From Polytrichum commune (Eukaryota > Streptophyta > Polytrichopsida > Polytrichales > Polytrichaceae), in the NCBI GenBank assembly GCA_950295325.1, contig OX485807.1, positions 7,901,001 through 7,965,000 of the forward strand: a DNA stretch of 64,000 bases. Direction: 5' to 3'. The notes under the pieces were generated by a model that was not told the DNA's origin, searched no databases, and saw nothing but the letters and a program-made list of their open reading frames with translations. A program made the position numbers and the translations under genes. The stretch's first letter is position 1, and every line of letters begins with the position of its first letter. Positions 34,301 to 46,300 of the stretch are shown one piece after another.

Positions 34301-37300
34301 AGCTGCTTTTGCAACAGCATTCTCATACCGCTCTCGTCTTGCATCAGCTGCAGCCTTCATTTCCTCTTGCATCACAGTTCTCCGAGATGCTGACTCTCGG
34401 GAACCCATATCTCCAGTTCCTAGTCCCTCCATCACCGCCTCAGCTTCTAGAGCATCTAAGTCGAGCTTCTCCTTCTTGCGTAGCTTCTTCTTCTTCTTTG
34501 GTTTCTTGAACTGAGTCATTTCATCTTGTGTGAAGTATTCAGATGCAATAGTTGAAGTGCTGGTAAGAAGAGACTCTGCAAGGCGATCACCCATACCATG
34601 CTGTAGCCTCTTCCGAACCTGCGCAAGGGGGACTTGACATTAGATAAAGAGTAGAACAACAAAACAACAAACAGTTAGCTGCCAGAGAAAAAAAAAGATA
34701 ACAACCATGAAGTCCTCAGGCTACTGATTGCAAAGCATTGGACCACCACCTCCATCATATGTAGGAGTAACACATTCTCAAGCTTCCACTACATCCATCA
34801 GTTCAGAACCAATATATAAGCAGAGTACAAATCTCAGAGAACAGAGACTTCAGTTAGAACAAACACTTCAGAGACTGCAGTAAGAATGGAACACATACTA
34901 CACATGGCTCTCAAAACGCCTAGGTCACACAAATGAAAAGAAGTTGTCCTCTTCCAAATGTCAACTTGGGAGATCTATTCAATGTACAACTTGCATACAA
35001 GTAGGACAACAAATCTAAGACGTAGCTTGCATAGGGCTGCTAGTCAGACCACTATGGTTAGCAGAGGAACGTGCTAGATTGCAAAACCAATCCTCTAGAT
35101 AGTTCAACAAGTGTGCTGAAGATATTTTCACAGAGACAAAACTTGTTGGATAAAACTGGCTCGAGTACCAGTAAATTTGTCCAACTCCAAGAGAATGATG
35201 CCTTCATACAATATTGTACTCAAGAGAAATTTGATTAGTACCTCTTCCAACTTCTTCCGAGCATCCTCATCAACTCCTCCCGATTCATCCAAGGTAACTC
35301 CCTGGATTGCACCAAAATTACAGTCAGCATCAGGAAATAAGAGAGGTTTAATCCTTTGAATGATCTGATACAACTGCCTCGGTTCATGTCCCTGATGCAG
35401 CTAAACTACCAGCAGTTGATTACAAGATATATGATAAAGTATAAGAAGGTTGAATAGATTGATAGACTGGCACAAGATTTAATTCACCTCTTCCCTGACA
35501 GCGTCGTCATACTTTGACAAGATAGTCTTATTGCCAGTGATATCATTGTTGAACCTGTCACAAATGAAGATATGCCAGTGATTATAGCTGAAGGAAATTG
35601 CTGAAGAACATGGTTAAATATACAACCTTCATGTTGATTTCAGTGCTTATACATAAATCCATTATACCTATGTTTTGGTTATCTCTAGTAAAATAACAGA
35701 GCTTTATAAATTTATAATAATGGTAAAACTTCAAGGAGAAAGTCAAGTAGAGTACTTGTCTTCATATTTCCCAGGCCCCTTCTTGGCAGCTTTGTATGCA
35801 TCTTCTCGGGCTTGCTGCTGTGCTATCTCTAGATTTTCTAACTCGTCAGTTTCTGCATCACCAGAACAAGACAATAAGATCTATCAATGGCACTGCAAAT
35901 GCTTGGTGAGCAAATTGACTTTAGAATAATGGTTGAAATCAAAAACCTTGTATTCTAGAATAACCTTTGGAACTTACCATCATTTAAGTCACCATCTACA
36001 AGGATATTTGAATCCTTAAGTGTGAGTACAACAGCTCCACCCTCCATCACTTTGTCCAATCCATGTCGAACTTTTAGTCCAGAAAGGTCCTCTGCAGGTC
36101 TCCCCAAGCAAACAAATCTGAGTTGTTACAAAGGTTCATGCAACCATACTGAAAAAATCAATGACATCTCAAGAGACACTCTTTCAACTAAGACAGTCAT
36201 TTACAAAGAAAAGTCAACACATCAACTTTGAGAATCCTTCAGTCTGCACCTGCTCAAAAGAAATGAGACCTGGGATATCTTCTGGGGTGTTTCATGCCTC
36301 AACTCACCAATGACACATAGGAGCAATGGCACAGACAGATAGGGCACTCTAATCAAACCATTATAATCAGGAAGCAAACAGATATAAAAGGAACCCTCAT
36401 GTATCTCATGTGGAAGTTATAACATACTTGCACTGTATTTGCTAGATGGCCTGAACTCATCATCGCTGTCCTCTTCCTCATTTTCCTGGAATCAGCATAA
36501 GGTTCAACAAATATTAATGAAAGACATCAGTTGCAACTTCAATGTGTCACTGATATGTTCATATCCAATGCCATACACTCAGCACCAACTTTAGATGTTT
36601 GAGTGGTTCATACTTTCATGAAGTGCAGCCTAGGACTCTCCCAAAGTCCGTTGGCTGTCTCACAAACTACAAGAATCAAACCCTCCATCAGTGCACACTT
36701 ACAGTAACAATAAAACCTAAGCCTAGACTCATGTGTTGTCATCAAAAATATATGTACCTTATCTATTAAACCTTATCATTTAGAGGAAGGAGACGTCGTA
36801 ACAAGGTTTCCATAGGTGAACCTGCGGAAGGATCATTGCACACACAATGCAGCTAACTCGCAAACTGTGTGTCCCCCAAACCACCCTGAACTCGAGGGGC
36901 CACACTCGGAGGTGCGGCTGCGAACACACATGTCCGACTCCCGTCCAACAGGACAGGGGTCCTCGCATCTGAGAGTGTGAGTGAGCATGGCATGTCATTT
37001 GTGGGGCGCCTGCGCCGGCTCTCATCGCGGCCTTTGGCCCGGCGACGCAGGTGCCCCCCTTCCCCATCCTAGTGCCCCATCCCCGAGACATCAGATTCGG
37101 GAACACTAAGATAGGGCCACCTATGCACCATGCCAAACATTTACAACTGAGCATTATTCTAATTGACGAGGCAGACCGCCCGAGAGGGCGAGAGTCGCAT
37201 CAGGAGAAGAGTTGATAAACATAAACAACTCTCAGCAACAGATATCTTGGCTCTTGCAACGATGAAGAACGCAGCAAAATGCGATATGTATTGTGAGTTG

Positions 37301-39436
37301 CAAAATTCCGCAAATCATTGAGTCTTTGAACACAAGTTGCGCCTGGGGCAAACCCATTGAGGCGCAAGGAACCTGACAGGTGGGATCCCCTCGGGGAGCA
37401 CCATTGACTGACCGTGATCTTCTGTGAAAGGTTTGAGTGTCAGCATACCTGCTGGGACCCGAAAGATGGTGAACTATGCCTGAGCAGGGCGAAGCCAGAG
37501 GAAGCTCTGGTGCTCGTAGCAATACTGACATAGATTGATTATTATGTGTGTGTGTGTTTCTGAATGTAGATTTTCCGCATTAAACAACTTTCAAAAGAAC
37601 ATCCAAGGTACACATAGAAGCGCACTATGCTTTAGCACTGGCATCATTGAGGACCATAACTAACCTGATCTTCCAAAGCTTTTGCCATCCGTGCAGCTCT
37701 CTCCTTATCTTCAGCCTTCTTCTTTTCATCAATCTGCCTACTCTTGGTCACCCAGGACGAAATGTCATCCACTTCTTCCACCTTTTCAGAGGCCCTGATA
37801 CCTCTCCTCCCTGGCCTGCGATCAAAATTTGCTTTTCTTCGCTCCTCCCGCATTCTGTGTGGACAATCAGGTGTGTTAAGCCAAATGCAAGTGCAGTGAA
37901 GTGGCACTATCTGCTCACGCTCTGAATGCTAGACCCTGTCACTCCACTATGGGTAGAAGAAATTCACTTCTACCACAGCATTCTCAATAGATATTGCCAA
38001 ATAGGCTTCCAATGGCCCAGCCAAAAGATATTGTCTACACTGTAGCTTGAGTAGTATTCCCTTCAGCACATGTAGAACAGAAGATTTTTCAAATGCTAAG
38101 AATCCGACACCTCAATGGGACCACATGGGGATTGATGTAATTAGGGCAATTAATTTGATTATCAACAGCTGGAAATCAATATCTCCCACTTACAGAGATC
38201 AACAAACCCTACAAAAGTCTCAAAAGAAAAAGGCAGCTTAAGCACGTCTGATAATAAATAATGAGATGTTCAAGGTTCAGCGAGCAATGAAAAAAGAAAA
38301 TACCTAGAAATTTTGTCCGCCAATTCTGAGCTTGAGGGGTGAGATTGTTCCGAGTCTCTCGTTTTCGCTTGCTCATGATCATCCTCATTGCCTCTAGTGC
38401 GCATATCTCGATCAGACTCCTGGTCTCGATCTGAATCTCGATCTTGTTCTTTCTGCCTCATTCGTTGTCGTTCTCTTTCTCGTTCCCTATCCCTCTCCTT
38501 CTCCTTTTCCCTCTCCCTCTCCCTCTCTCTCTCCCTCTCCCTCTCTCTCTCTCTCTGTTCTCGCTCCTTCTCCCTCTCCTTCTCCCTTTCTCTCTGCTCC
38601 CGCTCCTTCTCTTTCTCTCTCTCTTTCTGCTCACGCTCCTTCTCTCGTTCCCTCTCCTTCAACTTCTCCTTCTCCTTTTCTCTATCCCTCTCCCGTTCCC
38701 GCTTTTCTTTCTCTTTCTCCTTCTCCTTCTCCTTCTCTTTTTCCTTTTCCTTTTCCTTATCCCTGTCCTTCTCTTTCACCCGTTCCTTCACCTTCTCCTC
38801 GTCTTTGATTTTATCCTTGTCACTGTGTTTCTCTCGCACTCTCTCCTCCTTCTCTTTGGTCTTCTCTTTGTCTACGTGTTTCTCTTTTTCTCTTTCCTTT
38901 TCACGTTCAACATCCTTCTCCTTCTTCAGATCTCTATCATGCTCCTTATTCTTCGAATGACCTGACTTCTCTTGATGCCGATCCCTGTCTTTTTCTTTTG
39001 CTGCGTCATGCTCTTTGTCATGCGATTGTCCAGATCTCTCCCGATGCTTGTCCCTGTCTTTCTCCTTCTCCTTCTCCCTATCTTTCTCCTTCTCTCTTCT
39101 GCCCCTTTCTTTCTCTCTCTCCCTCTCTTTCTCCTTCTCCCTCTCTTTCAGGCGGTCCCGTTCCTTCTCCTTTGCTCTCTCTTTCTCCTTCTCTCTATCC
39201 CTCTCCTTCTCCCTGTCACGGTCCTTCTCTTTGCCTCTCTCCCTCTCTTTGTCTCTGTCTCGATCCCTCTCTCTCTCTCTCTCCCTCTCTTTTTCTTTCT
39301 CTTTGTCCCTGTCCTTGTCTCTACCTCTTTCACGGTCGCTCCTCTTCGTGCGCTCCTTCTCCTTCTCACTTACTTCGTGATCGGCCCTATCTACATCCAT
39401 GGCCTCACTTCGGCCCATGGAGCCAGCCCTCCCCAC
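31346..39436 (-). CDS. DOT2: DOT2/SART1 family splicing factor (13 exons, 1053 aa)
   Basis: Exons 39436-38304, 37854-37665, 36485-36428, 36091-35978, 35852-35756, 35554-35488, 35301-35242, 34618-34108, 33803-33702, 33397-33000, 32678-32458, 31963-31840 and 31432-31346 join in frame to 3162 nt. SART1/Snu66 is a U4/U6.U5 tri-snRNP protein needed for spliceosome activation; Arabidopsis DOT2 mutants have vein and meristem defects. Residues about 20-345 are an almost pure Lys/Arg/Glu/Asp repeat. The conserved SART-1 region follows, with KVRHGLDKVMEGG, TPKEAFRKLSHKFHGKGPG and the repeated SLTPMLGD near the C-terminus. It is longer than the Arabidopsis protein (about 820 aa), mainly through the charged N-terminus. 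The intron between exons 2 and 3 contains an rDNA fragment. Confidence 0.95.
31636..31710. repeat. Short inverted repeat in the last DOT2 intron
   Basis: GCACTTGCCTCAATG and CATTGAGGCAAGTGC form a perfect 15-bp inverted pair about 40 bp apart, and a further partial copy (cacttgcctcaatggaac) follows at about 31720. It could fold in the pre-mRNA. Confidence 0.7.
36782..37533 (+). pseudogene. Chimeric rDNA fragment (18S end, ITS1, part of 5.8S, internal 25S) in a DOT2 intron
   Basis: About 36782-36836 is the 18S 3' end (gtcgtaacaaggtttcc, gaacctgcggaaggatcatt). ITS1-like sequence follows to about 37221. From about 37222 a 5.8S segment runs through caacgatgaagaacgcagc to gttgcgcctggggc near 37346. 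Instead of the 5.8S end and ITS2, the text then changes to internal 25S (aggcgcaagg, gggatcccctcgggg, gacccgaaagatggtgaact), ending near 37533. Many differences from normal plant 5.8S are CpG to TpG or CpA. It is antisense to DOT2 and not a functional rRNA gene. Confidence 0.9.
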
Positions 39437-40913
39437 TCCTCAACACCAATTACAACCTCCTTAAATAAATGGAAGATTTCGACGAGGAAACTGCGGTGGA
39501 AACTGGACATAGACCACACTTTAGTGGTCGTAATTTTACTTAAATCAATGCTTCAAATTGCACGTACCCAGGCGAGCTTCAGAGAATTAAACCACAGACA
39601 AGACAAAACCTTCGCTATTAAAAGCGGACAAAAGTACCAGCGATGCATACATGCTCTATAAATATTCCCAATCCCTTGTTGTGGATGAAGTGAACGCTTA
39701 CAAATGACGCGGACACCATCGACTACTCGTATAGAAGCTAACCAGCCCCAATCACTGCACTCTCACCGACATTGTCAGCTCTCAAACACAATTCGAATTC
39801 TTCTGCCGAATTGATGGTGTAAACCCTAAGCAATTATAGAGCAATGCATATATGCTCTATAAATATTCCCAATCAGAAACATACATCCTTGTTGTGGATG
39901 AAGTGAACGCTTACAAATGAAGCGGACACCATCGACTACTCGTATAGAAGCTTACCAGCCCCAATCACTGCACTCTCACCGACATCATCAGCTCTCAAAC
40001 ACAATTCGAATTCTTCTGCCGAATTGATAGGGTAAACCCTAATCAATTAGAGTACGATACATGTACGCTCTATACATATTCCCAATCAGAAACATGCATC
40101 ATTGTTGTGGATGAAGTGAACTTACAAATGACGCAGACACCATCGACTGCTCGTATAGAAGCTTGCCAGCCCCAATCCCTGCACTCTCACCTCTCAAAGA
40201 AAATTCGAATTCGTCTGTGGTGTTGATAGGATAAACCCTGATGAAACCCCTGAAAACGGAGGAGTTTCAAACTACACCATACTAGACCTAAAATTGGTTA
40301 TAACCACTACAGAATGGAATCCACAGCGATGAGCTCCAGATCACCAACCCTAAACAAAGCTTCAAACCCGAGTCCTGATGCCTAACAGAAGCACGAAATG
40401 GAAGACTGGAGCGATAGAAATGATCCAAATCGGTGAATAAAAAGATTAAATTCGATGCTCCGTTGCCGCAAGAGGCTCCACCGGAGGGCTCACCTGACGT
40501 TCAGAAGCTAAAATGGTGAAGAAAGGAGAACGAGAGGGCTGCGAATGCGAAGTAAAGTGAAATTTCACAGAAAAGGGGTTGTAGATTACCTTCAGAGGGA
40601 TTTTGAAGGTCCGGTAACGGATATTGCGGCGCAAAGATTAGAAGAGCGACGAGAAAACCCTCCCCTCCTGCAGCCTGCGAGAGGGAAACAAAGCAACTGA
40701 GAGAGAAGGAAAGGTAAGGTCCAAGGCGGGCTCTCGACACCCGCTGTTCCGCCGGGTCGGGTCGGACAGCACACGGCAACGTTCAAATTGCCGCTGAGGG
40801 TGGGTTTACATACGACTGGGACCTGTAAGAACGCCGGCAACGGCACCGAATGGGGAACAAACATTTCGCCTCAGTGTCGGGGTCTTTTAGTAACGGCAAA
40901 AGTGAGCTATAAA
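39437..40913 (-). other. 5' region of DOT2, probable leader intron
   Basis: No coding region. A CCCTCTGAAG followed by GTAATC (minus strand, near 40590) could be the donor of a 5' UTR exon, with the 213-bp repeats in the intron. Three units of that repeat fill much of this stretch. The GC-rich 40700-40870 segment may be the core promoter. Confidence 0.45.
39640..40245. repeat. 213-bp tandem repeat, three units, 5' of DOT2
   Basis: gtggatgaagtgaac occurs at about 39681, 39894 and 40107, exactly 213 bp apart. Each is followed by gacaccatcgact and ctcgtatagaag, and the units are about 90 percent alike by eye. The third unit has small deletions. Confidence 0.92.
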
Positions 40914-41473
40914 GGGCCACTCCACACAAGACTGAAGGCCCGTGACCATTGCAATCTAAGAGCTCTCATTGGTCGAAAGGGCGGAGACTGTCCAAGTTCA
41001 CTTCACACACGAAGCTGAAGGTCTAAAGGCCCAAAGAAAATTTCATGGATGAAAAGTCTACATGGAATTCTACATGACAGACTATGGATAAGGTTTCATG
41101 ATCTCCCGGAATTTTCGTCAATCCCACCTCCAAGAGGTGGGCCTAACGCAAATTCCAGGAGACCATGACTTTTTTTTAATAGTTTTCCCACTAGGACATA
41201 TTGCAAGGTATATTTCAGAATGTATTTCATAATAGATTCTAGGACAGACAAACACCACCAAGTAATTCTCTTAAATTGGTATATTAAATCAAATCCTACC
41301 CTCTTTTTCTGCCAACAAAATATGCAATGGTCCATTCTCACTTCACACCATGCTTGAGGGCATGTGATTACATAAAACGACTTTCCCAACACCCATGGTA
41401 TGGCCTTTGGATGAGAGTCAAGGGTCCTCACCATTACAAGGTCACAACTCTTGGCTCATGTCTGAAGTGGCCC
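40914..41473. mobile_element. GGGCC-ended terminal inverted repeat element (560 bp)
   Basis: The left end is GGGCCACTCCACAC and the right end, inverted, GGGCCACTTCAGAC. It is related to 58956-59681. The flanks (AAA and TAA) do not form an exact target duplication. Confidence 0.65.
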
Positions 41474-43354
41474 TAAGATAAGCAAGTCTTAAGCGGACCC
41501 ATTGAGCTCTGCACCCGCTTCTCGTCATATCCAACTGAAACACGCAATTAGTGCAAGATGACTGCATTCATTATCACAATTAGTGAGGGTGGTATTAATT
41601 CCTACAACGCACATTATTTAGCCAAATCTCAAAGTTACGGAGGGTTGAAATTTTTATTGAGTGGCACTAAATTCATGAATACATACTTATTTACAATACA
41701 TTTCAAGAGATTGGTTTTTGTTCTAAGTTGTTTGTAGAGCGATAAAAACATTATATGGAAACACATGCTTTGTGAATGTATAGTGTTAAGTGTTGGTACT
41801 TTCGATGGATAATGACGCTATGAATAGTATTTTCAGTGAATAATGTTGGGATGAACAATGCTGCTTGTATCTTTTGGTGGCACTAATTTCATAGCATAGT
41901 CACCTTCACTAATTTCCCACACTCACTACTAGCCAACCCTCACTAATTGGGATAATCGGTGTAGCTAATCCAAATCATGCCCATAGCCATCTTTCTCACA
42001 ACTCTTGGAGCTCGTATGATATCTTAATTTGTATCAAAGTGAAGATTCTTGTTCTTAAATTTTCGACATAATTGGGAGGATTATGTTGAATATTGAGCTT
42101 AGGATAGTACCTAGTCTTGATAATGAGGTTGACGATATTTAAGGAGAAACATGACAACCCTTTGCCCAGAACATTACTCAACACTTAGTGCTCGTTTAGT
42201 GGGCCCTTGAAATATAACAATTGCATGCTCAAAAAGTTGTGTAGGGAGACTCAAATTTTAATGAAGCTCCCAGCATCCGGCTATTATATTCTGAGGGCCC
42301 ACATCGTTGAGTGATGTTTTGCCTAGCTATAAGGTATATATGTTGTAAAGTGTTAGGAGGCGAATAGGAACACTTACTAATAGGTTGTTTCATGATCAAC
42401 CAACCATTGTGAACCACATGTCTCAAGGTGGTAGCGTATTGGTTAGCACACGCCCATTAAAAGGAGGCAGCAACCTCATTTAATGATTCTTGTAGGCTTA
42501 GAGGTGGGAATATTTGAGTTTGCTACGAAGGAATGCACGTGGCACTAGTTGTAGCCAGAGGTGGTTGCAAATTATAGTTGTTGGCGTAGCAAAGCAATCA
42601 CACACAAACATGATATGCGCTCACCCAAGCTATTAACGCTAGTTGTTGGCACAACAAAACAACCACACCCAGCCATGATCTACACCCACTCTTGCTACGA
42701 TTCATAACCCAATCCAACTACAATGCACACAATGGTATTTGAAATTGGATAGCCTAGGTGTGATCTTTTGGCTTCACACCCATTTGGATTTTGCAAAAAT
42801 TAACACTTGTAATGAGTCCAACTTTCTGATAACGTCCTCAATTTCCATATACATATTACACACAACTATAAAATACTAGTCAATGAACAATGTTGATTGT
42901 CATGAAACATTCTTTACCTACAATATGCACATGTTCCTTGTGGCTTTTTGAAATGCTCATATTCTTGACCGAACTGATAATTTTGCTATAGGCTTGAATG
43001 AGTGTGTATGTTTGACAAATTTCCATTTGATGTTCAACTTCAAATCCAAAGTGTCACGTGACGTTTTTCAAAAACAAAAATGAATGTCAATTGATATCTA
43101 TATTTTTCTTCTTCTAGAATGTCACCTCAATGTTACATGCCTAATAATACATGTCATTTCAATTTCTAACGCGTCAATTAACATGTGGTTTTTTTCTTCA
43201 CAATTCACACTACATGTCAAATTCTTCAGTGTACTTGTCAGTTGACATTCATTTCTTTTGCTGATGCAAGTTTTTGCGTGTCAAATGTCAAAAACTTTGT
43301 TAAAAAACACATACTGTCTTGAACAACGTGAACAGGCGCTGGATTAGGGTTTTG
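41474..43354. other. Intergenic, no gene seen
   Basis: AT-rich with short frames only. A partial duplication (tagttgttggc and acacccactc-type text) lies at about 42570-42710. It ends at the stop codon of the fucosyltransferase. Confidence 0.4.
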
Positions 43355-46300
43355 CTACCCAACCCAGAACTCCTCTTCGGTGTAGTTGTGAGTCACAAGT
43401 TGGTTGCCTCCGGTGTCTACTTTCAAGCATGGGGTATAGTATGGGATGTAATCTGAGACCATCTTCCCATTTACGGCATAATCATGGGGGCAATTGTATC
43501 GTGGATTTCCGCCTTGGAAGCAGATGTCCAGTGTTTGACCTTGAGTGCAAGCAGGCTGAGCAGGGTCGTCATGGAAGTTGATGTACCATGGCACAACGGC
43601 CCCATACACTTGGGCAAGGGCTCCGAAGGTGGAGGCTCCTGTGACAAAGAGAACATTGGAGAAGCTTAGGCTGAGAATCTCGACAAGCGCCTCTCGGTCC
43701 ACCTCGGTAGAGGTCATTTGGGCTTTCTCATGTGTCAGTTGCTCCACTCGGACATTGTCCCCGGATAATGTGCGGTGGCGGAGGTAAAAGCTGGTCAAGT
43801 AGTCCTTCAATCCAGGGTATAGGGACGCAATGTAGATAAGAATCAGCTTCGGATTTGGATTTTCTTGCGACTCGATCGGGGCACTAAGGTTAGTGTACAC
43901 ATTGGGAAGGAATCCGTGTTGAAGGGAGCAGTTCATGATGTTTTTGTTGACAATGTCGTTTTTCTCCTCGAATTTATTTCCTTGTATGAACCGCACTTGA
44001 AAACCCACCTGCCACATTCATAAGTACAAATGGCATCTTCAAATTGTCATTGAACAAACTTTGATTGGTCTCGTCTGTACTGATCGGTCAATCACATTTT
44101 TCTACCAGGCAAATATAAATCACATGCCTCCATTCTTCACCAGGCTGTGTCCACTTTACCCCATGTTTATCTCTGTGGTAGATTGCCCAAAAGTTCCTTG
44201 TGATTGCTAATCTCAACTTTTGATATGGAAAGGATTAGAAGAATAAAAATGCTACATGCTTTGCAACTGCAAGCAAATTTAAAGAAATCCTGAATCTCAA
44301 ATATGATCATGTGAAGGTAAATTAACCATGACATCCTACAGGAGGCAACATCAACTACATTGCGCATCGCATTTAGTTTGGTCCGAACACACTAAGAGTC
44401 TCTACTCCTCAAACACTACAGGGGCACTCAGTGCATTTTGCAATCGTACCATGACACCCCGGATCTAAACTCTCTCTCAGTTGTGGATACACAAGATGTT
44501 CACACTAGATATTAATTCTCACTAAAGTCCATGTTTGGTGTAGAGCATATCCAGCTCGAAAAAAATATTCTTGTGGTGCTCTTGGAAGGCACTTTAGGTC
44601 TAGATCAAAATTTGCTCTAACGCTCTCTAACGTTGTGTAAAACCTTCACGTAAATGAGATTGAGCCAAAATACGTACAAGTGGTCCAATGTGAATGGGAC
44701 TGAGGAACTCTCAAATTTGGAATGGAAACTTGAGGCACTGTGGGAGATATAGAAGTGGAGCGAAGGGGAGCAAGAGAGACCGTGTTTTTCTTGGTGTTGT
44801 TCTCTCTCAAGCCTCATCAACCATAACTGGTCGCTCATCCAAGTGGAGAGCACTTCCAACAACTCTCTTGTGCTTTTTTCTATGCAGGAAGAGAACATGA
44901 CATTCATAACCTCTAGTTATTTCCATGAGCAGACCCACTTTATCCCATAAACGGCTTTGAGTAGATGGATGTCTGGCTACTATTGCAGCTCGTTATCCAC
45001 TCTCCTCTCGCCGGTTATGTAGTTCATGCCACTACATTCTCCTCTAGCAATGCAGGATTGTTACGATTGCACATGATTGATTGTGAAGTGGGGATGAAGT
45101 GATGCATCACAATAAATTCTGAAAATTGCAAATAGTAGGATCCATGTTTTTGTCACCTGAACATCGGCTTTGTCTAAGTACGCTGCTTTCACCGCCTTTG
45201 TTCTTTCCCAGACGAAGTTGTTTGGCAGCATCATCGAGCGATATAGTTGCGTATACGTCAAAGAAGCATCGGGAAACAAGGCCTCCAGTGCAGGTGTGAA
45301 CGAGGGTATGGAAAATAGCTTTGGTACAAAGCTGCCACATCCATGCGAAGAAAGCCACGTGACAGTCGAGTAGAAACTCTGTTCAGTGTCGCAAAAGAAT
45401 CTGCATAGACATATTAATGGACATTAAAAGTTCGCAATTCTACCTCGGGTCCTGCGTCCTATCAAAACTTGATTCAAGAGTACGTAATGTGTACAAGCCC
45501 TGGCAATGGCACCAAAGGGGGTAAAAACCATTCCTCCTCGGTCTTGGGGCCCGGGGAGAGCCATAACATTACTCAGTTGTGCTACACTATTTATGGTATT
45601 TAGTGTCACATACATTGTTTGCGAAGGGTCAAAATTAGGTGCCTAGAGGTCTCAAAGTGTCACGACTGCTAGCTACCAGTATGATTACATTCGCTAATTG
45701 TCAGTTTGATTCTACATTATGATATTTAGAGTAGTACATTGGGATATTTTAGATGATGATCTTGTGTTTTAGTATCAAGGGAAAGATCTTCTTGAGCGTA
45801 CTAATGACAAAGGTCATGTGTTTACATTTTAGTATGCAAGAAGAAGATATTCTTGAGCATACTAAATGGCAAGTGGGTGGCAAGTGTCAATTATGTATAC
45901 TTTAGTCAGCTTGTAGACCATTATGTACCATAGGCATCCACCTCATAACATTATTGAACATACTCAAGCTGAGATACTAGTAAGCACACTCAAACGCCAA
46001 GTGTCATGAGATGACACTTATGATAAAGTTGTTAGTCATTAGTGTAACCTAGCATATGCCTCAAAATAGGGTAAGTGAAACTATTACAGATGTGACACTG
46101 AATAACATAATGGGTGTAGTTGAGTGAGTTCCATTTCTTAAGATATTTGCTGATGTAGTTAGAGCTAGCCCACTAGAGTACATCAACCTGAAGAGGAGCC
46201 AGTGCCCACATTTATATTTGCAGGGACTATAAAGATGTGTGATGGCATCATAACTTAGGCTACTGATTGTGAACAAAATTCAGGAATCAAGCACTACAAA

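Noticed and set aside
36782-37533. Functional rRNA gene
   Set aside because: The 5.8S is truncated, ITS2 and the 25S start are missing, and many conserved bases are changed.
38388-38965. Long plus-strand Ser/Leu/Phe-rich frames opposite DOT2 exon 1
   Set aside because: They are antisense shadows of the Lys/Glu/Arg repeat, which has no stops on the other strand because of its composition.
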